Source of the DNA: Buddleja alternifolia
Lineage: Eukaryota; Streptophyta; Magnoliopsida; Lamiales; Scrophulariaceae
Length of the DNA stretch: 64,000 nucleotides
Direction: 5' to 3'
Assembly: GCA_019426215.1 (NCBI GenBank)
Contig: CM033401.1
Span: forward strand, 18,605,134-18,669,133
The position numbers were made by a program, and so were the translations under genes. Shown here in pieces: positions 1-12,822 of this stretch (within the stretch, counting starts at the first letter, position 1; each line of letters starts with the position of its first letter). Under the pieces are notes generated by a model that saw only the letters and a program-made list of their open reading frames with translations, had not been told where the DNA came from and ran no database searches.

Positions 1-1725
1 ATGTTTTCCCTTCATTGTTGGTGCCAATTTACCTCTTATCTTCATTTCAACTAAGTCCAACCTTGCCTTTACTCCATATTTTGTCTTGCCGGGCACATTT
101 AGAAGAGTACCAATGACACTATCAAATACATTTTTCTCAATATGCATTATATTAAGAAAATGTCTAACATGTAAAGATTTCCAATACGGCAACTCAAAAA
201 AAATTAACCTTTTTTTCCACCCAGTTTTTGCAAGGCCGCCTGCAAAAGTGTTTTCGAACTTGATATCCAAATCTTTTACATTCTCAAACACCTCTTCACC
301 GGTTAAACACTAAGGAGCTCGACATTCTTCTATGCTCCCATTGAAAGCTTTCTTCCACCGACGATATCGATGTTCTTGATTCAACCATCTTCGATGCCCT
401 TGGAATGCATATTTCTGAGAGTGTGGGAGTCTATATTGATCTGTACTCTTGACACATATGGGGCATGCACATTGCCCATGTACCCCATATCCCTCGAGAT
501 TAGCTCTTGCTGGAAAATCATTGATTGTACCAAACAACATAACTCTGAGATTGAAGCTCTCTTTTCTCAAACCATCATACACTTTAATACCGGTCTCCCA
601 CAACTCCTTCAAATCCTCAATTAAAGGGTCCAAGTAGACATCTATATCATTTCCAGGTTGTTTCGGCCCGGAAATTAGTATAGGCATCATAATATGCTCT
701 CGCTTCATGCATCGCGAAGGGGGTAGGTTGTAGATCATCAAAATCACCGACCATGTACTATGTGAGCTACTTTGCAAACCATGTGGGTTCATGCCATCTG
801 TAGCCAATACAAGGCGTAAATTTCTTGGTTCTTCCCTAAATTCAGGGAAATCATTATCAATCTTTTTCCATTGAGGAGAATCTGAAGGATGTCTAATCTT
901 GTTATCTTCAATCCCTTATTCAAGCCTTCTATCAGCATACCATGTCAAGTCTTTGGCAAACGCTTCACTACTGTACATGCGTCTAAATCTAGGTATTATG
1001 GGCAAATACCATGCTGTTTTGACAGGAGCAGAACCATTCTTCTTATACCGTGAGGTGCCACATTTCGGACACACCTTCAATGGTGCATAGTCATTTCTAA
1101 ACAAGATGCAATCATTGAAACAAGCATGTATCCTCTCATATCCCATGCCAATTGCAGTTAACATCTTCTTAGCCTCATAAGTACGATTAGGTAACACATT
1201 ATCATCGGGTAACATACTTTTTAATAGACCAAGTAAGTCTGTGAAACTCTTATCACTCCACCCATTGTTAGCTTTTAACTTGTAGAGGTTTAGGACTGCT
1301 TTCAATCTTGTGAAATTACTACCACTATACAGGGGTGTCTTTGAATCACTTGTCAAATTGTCGAACATCTTGGGACAATTTCACAAATCCTCCTCAATCA
1401 CATTAGTCATCTCCTCCAAACGATCAGGCTCATAATCATCCATGTCAAAATCTACTGATCGATATGATGTATCACCCAAATCAGCTGAGGTGGCACTGCT
1501 TTCACCGTGTCTTGTCCATCATGTGTAGCTTTTATCAATTCCATTACACACAAAATGATCTTCCAAGTCACGTGGACTAATTCTCTTTCCAAAACAACAA
1601 CGTAAACACGGACAACTAATCCTAGTCCGATCCGATGCATGCTCAACCGCAAAGTCGATGAATTCTTTCACCCCTTTCCCATATTGCTTCGACGTACGAT
1701 CCGCTACAATCCAACTTCGATCCAT
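1..1725 (-). pseudogene. TNP2-like CACTA transposase, N-terminal part, with in-frame stops
   Basis: This is the N-terminal part of the transposase that would cut and rejoin CACTA elements. The start is the ATG at 1723-1725 (MDRSWIVADRTSKQY...). The first ~65 residues match the transposase-associated domain, with a Cys-rich patch (CPCLRCCF). The region further down matches the Transposase_21/TNP2 domain: a CPKCG zinc-type motif near 1070, ATDGMNPHG near 800, and a stretch near 100-150 with LPYWKSLHVRH and IMHIEKNV. One reading frame runs from 1725 to base 1 with no frameshift but is broken by four stops: TGA 1519-1521, TGA 1381-1383, TAA 916-918 and TAG 310-312. The similarity continues in the same frame across each stop, so these look like point nonsense changes rather than introns. 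The C-terminal half lies outside the window. Confidence 0.88.
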
Positions 1726-2589
1726 CTAAATTCTCAATTAATTAAATTAAATAATTTTAATATCAGTTGATAGTTAAATTAATTAAATAAATTTATTTTT
1801 AATTTATTTCGCATTATTCTATAAAAAATTCGGCAGTAACGACGCAAATATTTCTACCAAGTTCTCGACTTAATCTTCTCAGTGGGTTGTAACCAACAAA
1901 AGTCGAATCTTACGATCCGCTAAAATTTCAACAGGGTAACGACGTAAAAAATACTACCAATTTCAACCACAACAAACCCAACATTCTAATCTTTCACCAA
2001 CAACGAACACAAAATGATACAAAAATATTGATCACCAGTTGGATCACATAAAACATCATATTTCTAGCTAGCAACTACAAATATTGATCACAGTAAGATC
2101 ACATAGATCACATAAAAAACTACAAATAAAGCATCATATTATAAATATTGATCACCAATTGGAACCAAAATGCAAAAATCAAGAAACCTTAATTAAAATA
2201 ACATATATATAACAAAAACCCACATTATATAATTAACAAAACCAATTAATATAATCAACTATCACATAACAACAATCCACATTATAACATAGTCAACTAG
2301 AACATAATTACAAAAATCCACTATATAATTTATAAAACTCCAATTAACATAACATGATATATATAACAATAATTAAAAAATTAACATATAACCCACATTA
2401 TATACATCACAAAATCCTAATTCACATAACATTAATATAACAAACAAAAAATTAACACATAACCAACATTATATAAATTTAAACACAAAACCCCAACACC
2501 TATATACAAACATAAACCTAAAATTAATATACATAATATATATATATAACATAACATATATAAACATATATATATATATATACCTATAA
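1726..2589. other. AT-rich 5' leader region of the CACTA element, no gene seen
   Basis: A very AT-rich stretch between the transposase start and the purine-rich block. It has many TATATA runs, for example near 2540-2582, and several near-repeats built on ATTGATCACC, CACATAA and AACATA. No open frame of interest occurs on either strand. It probably holds the 5' untranslated leader and promoter of the transposase, but no specific promoter can be picked. Confidence 0.5.
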
Positions 2590-2935
2590 AGAGAGAGAGG
2601 AGGAGTGTATGATGGGTCACGGCGGCGGCGATTTGGGGTGGTGGTGACGGGACGGGGCCGGGGCCGGTTAGCTTGAGAATGAGAGAGAGAGTATAGAGAG
2701 AGAGATCGAGTAGAGAGATAGAGAATGAGATCGAAAACTCGAATGGGGTGGCGGCGGATTGTGGTGGTGGTGGAGACGGTGGCGACGCAGGGGCGGGGGC
2801 GGGGGCTTGAGAGTGAGAGAGAGAGAGTAGAGTAGAGAGAGAGCGAGAGAGAGTAGAGTAGAGAGAGAACGAGAGAGAGTAGAGAGAAATGAGAGGGGGG
2901 AGACCGGATTTGGGGAGGAGGGGAATTGGGGGGAA
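2590..2935. repeat. GA-rich low-complexity block with GGCGGCGG and GGGGCGGGG islets
   Basis: On the plus strand the segment is almost all purine: many AGAGAGAG runs, interspersed with GC-rich pieces (GGCGGCGGCG near 2620, GGGGCCGGGGCCGG near 2655, GGGGCGGGGGCGGGGG near 2790). The phrase GAGAGAGAGTAGAGTAGAGAGAGA recurs in variants around 2815-2885. The minus strand, which is the sense strand of the element, is therefore CT-rich just upstream of the transposase leader, as in many plant promoters and 5' leaders. Confidence 0.7.
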
Positions 2936-2964
2936 TTTTTTTATTTTTTTTAATTACTTGTTAG

Positions 2965-3262
2965 AGCGGTTCATTACTGAACCGCTATAAATGATTCACT
3001 GTTATAGCGGTTCGGTACTGAACCGCTATACCTGGGATAAACCGGTTATAGCGGTTCAGTATTGAACCGCTATAAAAAAATTTTTTTTATCTCAGTTTGA
3101 CTTATAATAGCGGTTTTTTACCGAACCGCTATAATAGGTTTCAGCCTATTACATCGGTTCGATAAAAAACCGCTGTAATAGGTACCCGGTTAATATCCAT
3201 TATAACGGTTCACTTATAAACCGCTGTAATATGTCTCTCAGTTCAGCGGTTTTAAAAAAACC
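2965..3262. repeat. CACTA subterminal repeat array of AGCGGTTC...GAACCGCT hairpins
   Basis: At least six inverted-repeat units of the form TATAGCGGTTC-(3-8 nt)-GAACCGCTATA occur at about 2965-2986, 3003-3030, 3048-3075, 3103-3136, 3147-3180 and 3200-3230. A weaker unit (AGCGGTTTT/AAAACCGCT) sits at 3245-3268. Later units drift towards ACCGCTGTAATA. Subterminal repeats next to the terminus are the transposase-binding region of CACTA elements. Here each unit is itself a near-perfect palindrome. Confidence 0.85.
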
Positions 3263-3288
3263 GCTGTAAAATGTGCGCTGTAACAGGT

Positions 3289-3304
3289 CTTTTCTGTACT
3301 AGTG
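3289..3304 (-). repeat. CACTA terminal inverted repeat (one end)
   Basis: The 16 bases read CACTAGTACAGAAAAG on the minus strand, the canonical CACTA start of an En/Spm-type element. It sits immediately outside the subterminal hairpin array. The matching end is beyond the window, so pairing and the 3-bp target duplication cannot be checked. Confidence 0.85.
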
Positions 3305-3426
3305 GGAGTAGTAAGAAAAAAATCTATTATTACATAGTTTATTTATTTATAATATGCATAATTAAGAAATCTAATTCAATTTTATTGACTGTTACTATTT
3401 TTTTTATATAAGTATTAGTTCATTTT

Positions 3427-4449
<1,023 letters not shown>

Positions 4450-5570
4450 TTATGTGGCTTAGTTAAATTAGATCATCCACATCTGCGCTTATGTGGATCA
4501 TCTCAAAGGTTATGTGTATTATATATAGATTCCAAAATTCATGAGCCGAAACAGATGGGATTGAGCCCGAGCTTGACCGAACGAAAGTTTAAGATCGTGA
4601 AGCTCGATTTGAGCCAGCTCATTAGGCTCGCAACTAGCTCGACTCGAGTTACATCCTTAATTGAGAATGATCGACTGATGAAGGTGAAAGAACTCTGTAC
4701 CATGAAAGAAAGGGACGATTAGAAAAACGATGTTCTTGTAATAATAATAAAATAAAAAAGTGTTGTTTTTTGAGAAATACTTCAAAATTGATGTTATTGT
4801 AACAAATAAAATTCTCACGTAAAGATTTATAATTGTGGAGGGAGTACATAAAACAAAAATAGAAAGAAAAAATTAAATCAAGGAGGGAAAAGAAATTAAC
4901 AAGGCGGGAAAATTAAAATTTATTATAGGTGAGGAATTCGTCTTTTCCTCACAACTAAAGCATACTATTGCGAGGAAGAAAATGAGCATCGTGTTTACAC
5001 CTAAAATGAAATGGGCTCAAATTGAAGGGCCCAAACAGCCTTATTAATAAAAGTACGAAGAAATGGGCTTAAAGTGAGAAAGCCCCAAAATAACTCATGC
5101 GATGACTAATTAAAATCGATAAAAGAACCTAAAACAACTCAGTCCGAGTTAATAATAGATAGGTCCAAACTGGATATGCTGCTGAGCTAGAAGCCCAATC
5201 AGAGACGGGAGTTACCTAGTTCAGAGACGCGCCAACCAAATAATTTAAATACGCGGTTGAAGGAGGTTACTAACCGCAAAGGGAATGGGTACGTGATAAA
5301 GGGAAATGCAAAGAAAGAAGAAAAAAAAAGGGAACAAAACAACTCTACCCAATTTTTATTTTTTTTCTCTAGGAGTAGGCATAATCTTAGGAGTAGTGTA
5401 ACTTGGGTAATTCTGTAGATCAAATCCTGGTGATCAAGTGTTGTTGACATCAGCATATTTTCTTGCTCGAAGCATCTTTGTAACACATGATTGGGGATCA
5501 ATATGGAGGTATAAAGTTTATCGTTTTATCAGATTTAAGTATTTGGTAGATAATTTTATATCTGGACTTG

Positions 5571-6009
5571 TATCTTCCTGTCTTATATATTCTTTCTTAT
5601 CAATTGCGGTCCAAATAACAATTTTAAACAACACGCCGAAGTGTTAAAATCTGAACCACCGTCTAGCGTATCGAAATCGAGCGCGGAGGTTGTTAGATAA
5701 TTCTAAGTGGAGATTTATCACGGGGCTTGAGTTAATCGAATTTTCTTTTCCTTATTCAATTTGTTTTCATCCGGAAATAAATTGAATAAGGAAAAGCGTA
5801 TCTTCCTGTCTTATCTATTCTTTCTTATCAATTGCGGTCCAAATAACAATTTTAAACAACACGCCGAAGTGTTAAAATCTGAACCACCGTCTAGCGTATC
5901 GAAATCGAGCGCGGAGGTTGTTAGATAATTCTAAGTGGAGATTTATCACGGGGCTTGAGTTAATCGAATTAGCTTTTCCTTATTCAATTTGTTTTCATCC
6001 GGAAATAAA
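5571..6009. repeat. 228-bp tandem duplication in the LTR end, with a fold-back at the junction
   Basis: The segment starting TATCTTCCTGTCTTAT at 5571 is repeated at 5799 (offset 228) almost without change until AAATAAATT near 5780/6008. At the junction an 18-bp perfect inverted repeat is present: arm 5745-5762 and arm 5779-5796, with a 16-base loop. The second arm, which supplies the bases between the two copies, has no counterpart at the end of the second copy. Confidence 0.85.
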
Positions 6010-6013
6010 TTTT

Positions 6014-6030
6014 TGGCGACCACAGTGGGA
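6014..6030 (+). other. Primer-binding site, tRNA-Arg type (Tat/Ogre-like)
   Basis: TGGCGACCACAGTGGGA begins just after the presumed LTR end and starts with TGG, the complement of a tRNA CCA tail. The form TGGCGAC...TGGGA is that used by Tat/Ogre-lineage gypsy elements. Its place 115 bases before the gag-like frame fits the role of minus-strand primer site. Confidence 0.7.
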
Positions 6031-6128
6031 GTTGGTTCACGTAAAATCAACTTTTTAAGATTGTTTAAGTCTTACTTATAAGACCAAGCAAGGCAGACGA
6101 GGTAAATCATGATGACTACACCGAGGAT

Positions 6129-7616
6129 TTGGATATCCAGCCGGTGGCAAAAAATAAAGTCAGAGCGGACAAAATGTATGAACAGTTTGTCCGACTCATG
6201 AAACAAACCCTAGCAGGTGCTCTAGAGGATCAAAGAAGAGAATTCAATGATCAGTGTCGAGCATTGGCACAAGAGTCTGCTCGAATATTCACGATAATTG
6301 TGCAAGATATTGTTGTGAGTACTCGAGATGGTTTTGCTCGAGAAGTCACCTGGGTTATAACTGAACTAGGTGAAATATTTAATCAAACTTGTGATGTTTT
6401 TTCGAACATGATAAATATACAAGTAGTATTGGGTCTCGAACCTTTAATTAACAAGCATAATATTTTAATCGAAAAAGTATCACAGTTGTTAGAACCGAGG
6501 ACTCAAAGTAGATATATCAATCCAAATGAGATTTCTCTGGGATATCCTCGAGAAAACGGGCCTCGAATTGGTCAATTTGAAATTGGTCAGACTTCGGGAC
6601 CCTCACATTTCGAAGGCAATAGTAATGTTAATAATAATAATCCTCAAAATATACATTCGAATCATAACCAGACACCGTATCCTAATGTGTATAATACAAG
6701 TTCGAATCCACATGGTAATCAAAATACAAAGCCTAATGGTCCCTTACCATCGAACGGAATGGGACAAACTCCGGCAAGACATCCTCCAATAGTGAATTTT
6801 GGGAATATCGAGACAGGACTTAACTTTACCCAAGGATATTTTGCTGGGGGGCAAAACCAGTATCAGGTGCTAAGTTTTCCTGTGGTCTCGAATAATCCCA
6901 TGAATACAGGGAACCAGCCTTTTGCGGGGTTTCAAAATAATCCTAATTATGTTCACACCTCAAATAATTTCCAAATGCCATTTGTTGGGGGGCAAACCAT
7001 TCCCAACGGTTATATGGGAGGTAATCTTCGACCACAAGTTCAAGACCCACTCCAAAATCAAATCGAATTAATAATTGAGAAGATGTATGGCCCTGGTTTT
7101 CGAAGAAACCAGAGGTTAATTCCCAGGAATCCATATCCCGAATGGGTGGATAGGAATTTTCCTTTTCCTAGAACATATAAGGTTCCAAATTTTAAATTGT
7201 TTTCAGGAGATGACAGTGTATCGGCGTTAGAACACTTATCTCAATTTACCTGCCAATGTCGAGAGACAGCAGATCAAGATTATTTGAAACTAAGGTTGTT
7301 CCCTAGTTCCCTAACAGGGTCAGCCTTCAATTGGTATATTAATTTATCTCCAAACTCAATACATACTTGGGAGGAGATGCAGTTCCAATTCCAAAATCAC
7401 TTCGCTCGAACTGATCCAGGGATATCTATGAGCGATTTGGCTAAGATTAGGCAAAACATAGGAGAATCTATAAAAGAATTCCTATCAAAATTCAAAAAGG
7501 CTCGAGTTAAGTTCCATTTGAATTTACTTGAATCTGAATTTGTGCAGTTAGCACAGCACAATATGTCCTTCGATTTCAAGGTAAAATTCGATGGAATGAT
7601 ATTCCCAGATTTTTGA
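6129..7616 (+). pseudogene. Tat-like gypsy gag protein, first open part
   Basis: An open frame of about 495 codons. The listed first codon is TTG and the frame stays open further upstream; the first in-frame ATG is at 6174, so the true start is undecided. The first ~120 residues are helical and charged, followed by a long Asn/Pro/Gln/Gly-rich linker (about residues 160-320). A retrotransposon gag domain covers about residues 345-495 (PYPEWVDRNFPFPRTYKVPNF, KLRLFPSSLTGSAFNWY, ESIKEFLSKFKKAR). A TGA at 7614 ends it, but the same frame continues with a recognisable gag tail (SLAKSATIYENMLKEES), so this is a premature stop. Gag would form the virus-like particle in the cytoplasm. Confidence 0.8.
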
Positions 7617-8974
7617 AGTCTGGCAAAAAGTGCAACTATATATGAGAACATGTTAAAAGAAGAGAGTCTAAGAAAACATCAAGGACTTAACACATTCGAA
7701 GTGTTAGCACCGTGGATATTCGAGGATGCTTATGAAGTAGACCTCGCAGAATTCATAAAAGGGCCCCCATTCCAATGTGGAGCACTCGAGCAAAAAGAGT
7801 GTGAAGCAATAGGTTCTCTACAATCAAAAAAAGATAAGAAATATACTTTTGATGTAGCGAAAACAGAAGAGATATCCGACTGACTTCTAGCCAACAAAAA
7901 ATTAAGAATTAAAGGAAAAACCGATTCCCAACTAAGGCAAAAGCCAAAGGAAAACCTTATTGTAAATGGCATAATGCCTTTACCCACGAGACAAGGGACT
8001 ATGTTATGTTCCGAAACTTAATACAATCGAAATTAGACTCGAATGAAATAACTTTTCCTGATAAGCAAAAAATGAGTATAGACGAAGATCCTTTTCCTGT
8101 TTTAAATTTCGAAATTAACACTTTGGAAATTGATTTATCTGAATGTTCTAACACTTTATCTAAATCTGCGAATGAATAGGTCCCAAAGGAAGCTAAATTG
8201 GCGAATAGGCTTTTTAACAGGCTAATAGACGAAGGCAGCTTAAACTTCCCGAAAAACAATGACGATGGACTCGAGGGCATGTGCAGGTGGTACATGAACA
8301 CGATGCATACCACTGACCATTGCCAAATATTCAGGTGTTTTGTCGCTAAGCAATTCGAAAGACGCAAAATAGTCTTGTCTGGAGTGGACAAACGGATCTT
8401 GGAATTCGGTCAAGACGGGAGGCCTAAGGAAAAGGAGCCGTAAATCGAGTCAGTTCCACTGGTTCAAAAGATTGAGGATAAATCATACAAGGAGGCACTC
8501 GAGACCCCCAAGTGTGAAATCATCTATCAGACCCTTGCGAGAGTAGTGAACAATCTTACCCAGATACAGAAGGTACTCTGCAATCAATGTGCCGATACCT
8601 TGCACTACAAGTTGGTGAGGTTACAAGTAATCCCAAATTATCCCGATTGGATTCCAGCCTACCAAAGGGAGTGGAACAAGAGGCAAAGGTATGAGAATAG
8701 CAGCTTCAGTTTCCAGCCCTACAATGGGCACTTTCGAGGAAGGGATGGCAAAGGTTATGGTATGCCTCCGTCAGCAGGCAGAGATTCACCGTTTAGTCGT
8801 TTAAGTGAATCCAGCGAGCAGATCGAGAGGAAGAGAAATAACTGCCAGAAGAATATTAAGCAACAGGTGGCATATTCTCGAGCTGTTGTGGCTTTAGAAA
8901 TGCAGTAGGAGGCTGTCATCGCGAACCTTTGAATTGAACAAGGCGCGTTAAACAAGGGGCTGCTGAAAGCCAAG
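7617..8974 (+). pseudogene. Broken gag C-terminal and spacer part of the Tat-like element
   Basis: The frame of the gag continues after the 7614 stop to a TGA at 7881-7883. After a frame change near 7930 the similarity resumes with YCKWHNAFTHETRDYVMFRN, a Cys/His motif seen in Tat-type gag proteins. Later pieces (8198-8443 and 8546-8908) contain a second Cys/His patch (MCRWYMNTMHTTDHC) and a low-complexity basic part. Stops near 8177, 8441 and 8906 separate the pieces. The region is clearly decayed coding sequence rather than separate small genes. Confidence 0.7.
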
Positions 8975-9910
8975 GTGGGAACGAAACCCGAGGATGATGA
9001 GTATGAGAAAGATATCGATCAGTTAAGTGATCAGTTCAAAGACACTGACTTGAAGGAGAAGAGCACAAAACTCGAAGAGGATGAAAACCTGGATGATTTC
9101 GAGTCAGAAGACGACTTGGATATCCTGTTAGGATATTCCGCTTATGAAGAATCGGCAAACAAAGCCGATTTGAAAGCAAAAGAGGCATCCTTGAAAAGAG
9201 CCCTGCAATTCGAAGGGGACAAAGATGTGAATATGGTAACTGTTTTACCAGCAACATTCACCGCCAGAGAAGATGTATTGGACGAAGAGGAGAAGTCTCT
9301 CGAAATGATGAACATCTCTGAATCAGGTAATATTTCCAGGTCAGAAATTCCTAACTGTAAGTTATTTGAAATAAAGACAGATAATCAGAACTTAGTCGAT
9401 CTTCTATTCTCGAAAGAGAAGATCGATAATAACCATATGAAACCTTTATTTCTAAGGGGCGAAATCGAAGGCATTAGAATTAGCAAAATTCTAGTCGACA
9501 ATGGTGCCACTGTTAATATTATGCCTGAAAAAACGTTAACAAGATTAGGAAAAACAGTGAAAGACCTAGTCAGCATTGATGTGTCAGTCTATGGTTTTTC
9601 TGGCCAAGCTACTCAAGTAGCAGGGGTCCTACCCTGCCGAATAAAGGTTGGGACTCAGAGTTCATACTCTGCCTTTTTCGTGGTCAACACGAATGCATCA
9701 TCGTTTAATGCTTTATTGGGGAGAGATTGGATACATCAAAACTATTGTATCCCTTCAACCCTGCATCAGGTGTTAGTTTGTTGGAATGGACATAAATTCG
9801 AAATTATAAAGGCCGAACAAAATTCTTATTTCATTGATACTCACATTGTCCATGCTAGGTACCTGGCTAGAGGAGCCGAAGTAAAAGACAGCCAAGGAGT
9901 CCTTTTATAA
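8975..9910 (+). pseudogene. Retroviral-type aspartic protease of the Tat-like element
   Basis: The open frame of about 311 codons begins at a non-ATG codon, so it is a continuation of the broken polyprotein. The first ~90 residues are very acidic. The protease occupies about residues 155-300: ISKILVDNGATVNIMPE is the active-site region, with D-N-G in place of the usual D-S/T/G-G, followed by LLGRDWIH, the conserved second half of the fold. It would mature the gag polyprotein. A stop at 9908-9910 closes it and no polymerase follows. The Asn next to the catalytic Asp may reduce activity. Confidence 0.78.
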
Positions 9911-9912
9911 TC

Positions 9913-10298
9913 ACTTGACTTATTGACCAAGACAAAACAAAAAGAGTCCTCGTTGGGCATCCTAATGGATGCCCAACCTAACCTTAGTAGGAGTCCTCAT
10001 GGAGGCCCCATCTAGGCCCGGGACTTCCTTTTGTTTTAATTAATTATCTATTTAATTAATTATTTATCATATCCAATAAATAAACTAATCAACTAAATAA
10101 CCAAATTAATTAGATAAATTAATTCGTTAATTTATTTCCTTAAGAAATCAGTTAACAATTAATCTTATCTTTAAAATTAATAATCTCATCTAATGAGTAA
10201 TTAAATAATTATTTAGTTTATCCAATAAATTAAATCTCCCAGAATAAAATAGAAAATCCTTTCTTTTTTCTTTACCAATCCTTTAGCGCGACTCTTTA
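9913..10298 (-). repeat. Copia-type LTR remnant, left piece, interrupted by the Tekay insertion
   Basis: AT-rich sequence with many TTAATTAATT phrases, like the middle of the LTR at 49996-51639. Its last bases (GCGACTCTTTA) continue at 28071 with GGTTTGTTTCGTTTGGCAAT. Together they match GCGTGACTCTTTAGGTTCAT...GGCAGTGGGAGG at about 50716 in the intact LTR, which shows the original uninterrupted order. The left limit against the Tat-like element is not resolved. Confidence 0.6.
10294..10298. repeat. 5-bp target-site duplication (CTTTA), left copy, of the Tekay array
   Basis: CTTTA directly precedes the outer LTR end (TGTAATGCCC at 10299). The same five bases follow the other outer LTR end at 28066-28070. 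The pair shows that the whole 17.8-kb array occupies one original insertion site. Confidence 0.9.
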
Positions 10299-11463
10299 TG
10301 TAATGCCCGAACTTAAGGTGGCACGATAATAACTTAACGATACGTTCTCAAGGATAAAGGCTAGCAGCGGAATCAAATACACAAAATATCATCATCGTTT
10401 AGCCTAATACAAACCCATACTACATATAAACATCATATATCATGTCTAACATGTCAAGAAAATTGCTAACGATGGATGTCAAAATAACTATTACAAAAGT
10501 TCCCCGAAAGGTATGTCAAGCTATTTCCACCCGCTCTTGCCCATGACTGGAAGGAAAAGAAAATACGTAAGCAAAGGCTTAGTGAGTGCCAGTGCTCGTG
10601 TGTAAGTTGCTTAAAATGGTTTTTATTAATTTTCGAAGGATCATTGAAATCCTAAATAAGATAAGCAATTTATGATCATGGTAACAAGTAAGCAATAGCT
10701 AGTATGAGACAAGGTCTTAGTATATGCACGGTGAGGTGGTGTCAAATGTCATGGAAACATGCTTAAAACAATTTCGTTCATGATAAAGCTGGGATGATTG
10801 GTGGCATGATATTTAAGTTTGAAAACATGCATTTTAAAAGTGTGCAGTCAATGTAAGTACCACGTACAAGACTCAATGCAAATATCATGTACAAGACATG
10901 TTTAAGTAACACGTACACGTCACGCTTAAGCAGTAGGGGGCCATGTTAGCAATACTATCGCGTCCGATGATTTACCCATAGCACTTTGGGTCCCTCTGCT
11001 TCTTCCTTATCACCCCTGAACACGCGGCTTAAAAGCCATCACCTTATACCTCCCCACGCAGGCTCGCGATGCCCGATTTGGTCATATCCGGAATATGCCA
11101 CACGATAAATGACCCATGCACCCTCAGAGCACTCCGTCCTAGGTGCATGGATCTGGACGTGGATAGCGGGAACTGTTTAAGACCGCAAGCCCATGCTTGA
11201 CCGGCCGAACCCTGCCCTATCCGTCGCCCGACCTTGGGCCCAACACAACCACGTAAGATGAAACCTGTCACAAGAACACCATCACGACAAATGATCATGA
11301 TACAAGAACCAAATGATGGAGTACTTCCACGAATCCATAAAAACCGATGTTTATTTTGAAATCATGCTTGCAAAATATGCATTTGAAACAAGTTTGCAAT
11401 CATGTATGTCACGAATGATTAAATGAAGCGTTTTTGCTCACGAAGGAATATTGAATCGAGCGA

Positions 11464-11494
<31 letters not shown>

Positions 11495-12634
11495 TAGAAT
11501 TTCATTAAAAGAATGTTTTCTTGAAATCATTTTCACAAAACCTGCCTGGAAAATTATTCTCGCAAGATATATATATACGACGTGCTCCTTCCAGTTTTAA
11601 AAGACATATAACTATAAATTTGAGAGGCACTCACACTACGTCCAAGCTTATACTGCGTTGTCCTCGTTCGTCTCACCGACAACACCTGCTAAGCGAAATT
11701 ATATCAGAAGCTCATTTTCTAACTCGTCTAAAGTCTACCCGGGGTAGTCTATGAGGTCCTAATAACTATACCAACATTCACAACAAGTTACCTTAATGAA
11801 AACTAGGCTTAATTTCAATCTTCCCCAAAAGGTCGATAAGAGGCATAAAAACAGATTTGTGCAGTTTTAGTGTATGAATTGTTAAAAATCACAAACTCAA
11901 TAATTGTGGGTAAATTTTTTTCATAAATGTTCTAAATTTGTTAAAAGACCTTAGATAAATTTTTCAAAGGTAAATGGTCACTTAAAATGTGGCTATTTTA
12001 CTCAAAACCGAAGTAAAATTGGGTTCAATTTTTTTTTTACTGGGGCAGTATTACTTTAAAATTCATATAAAATCCTAATTTAATCAAATAAGCCCCAATT
12101 TTATACACAACAACCCCAATACATATGATTATCCCCAGTAAAGTTTTGAAATCAAAATGAAGTTTGTAAGAACCCCAAATGATGTCTCAAACAAACATTT
12201 TGAAATCCCGTAAGGCTTCTGGCAGTCTATACTTAACAATTTCCATAATTCACATTACAACTCCCAAAATCCCACAAAATTCCAGACATATTTTCGACAT
12301 GCAGTAACATACACAGTAAAAGTTTTGAACGCAAATAACATTTCCTCATTTCGATATAATTCTTCGAAATCAGTGGCAGATTTAAAGACCCAACTTACAA
12401 TTGTCATGCATGTGTGATTTCTTCATTTAAGCCTTTAGGTTAGTTACTATAAATTGTAAATTTAAGCTTAAAACTCATAGATCTACTCTTCTAATACACA
12501 TGCAATAACATTTTCAAAGCAAATTTAGCCTCTACCATTACCTACTAATGTAAGATCAAGGAATTACAAGTTACCTTTAATGCTACCAACAAGTGTGAAG
12601 ATGGTTGAGGTTGAAACTAATATACTAATTTGTA

Positions 12635-12687
<53 letters not shown>

Positions 12688-12781
12688 TGAATGGAAGGAT
12701 GAAGAGAGGTTGAAGATGATGAAAATGGAGAAAGAGAGTTGAAGAGGTATTTTCTTGTAAGGAAAATGATGAAGTTGTGGC

Positions 12782-12822
<41 letters not shown>

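Larger units (their letters stand above)
1..3304 (-). mobile_element. CACTA (En/Spm-type) DNA transposon, 5' half, cut by window edge
   Basis: The element runs on the minus strand and leaves the window at base 1. Its terminus is seen at 3289-3304, which reads CACTAGTACAGAAAAG on the minus strand, the CACTA signature. Inside the terminus lies a subterminal array of short inverted repeats (2965-3262), then a purine-rich and AT-rich stretch, then a TNP2-family transposase reading frame from 1725 leftwards. The other end and the 3-bp target duplication are outside the window, so total length and completeness are unknown. The transposase has several in-frame stops, so this copy is probably not autonomous. 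Confidence 0.9.
5000..9912 (+). mobile_element. Tat-like Ty3/gypsy gag-protease element, partial
   Basis: The order on the plus strand is an LTR-like region ending near 6010, a primer-binding site at 6014, a gag-like frame, a Cys/His spacer and an aspartic protease ending at 9910. No reverse transcriptase, RNase H or integrase follows. The sequence then passes into another LTR remnant. The left boundary is a guess because no second LTR is in the window. Either the pol region and 3' LTR were deleted, or the family is a non-autonomous gag-protease type. All frames are damaged. Confidence 0.6.

Noticed and set aside
11044..11298. Small frame repeated in LTRs A, B and partly C
   Set aside because: It lies within the LTR, is repeated only because the LTR is, and has no recognisable domain. 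The frame at 11521-11754 is the same case.
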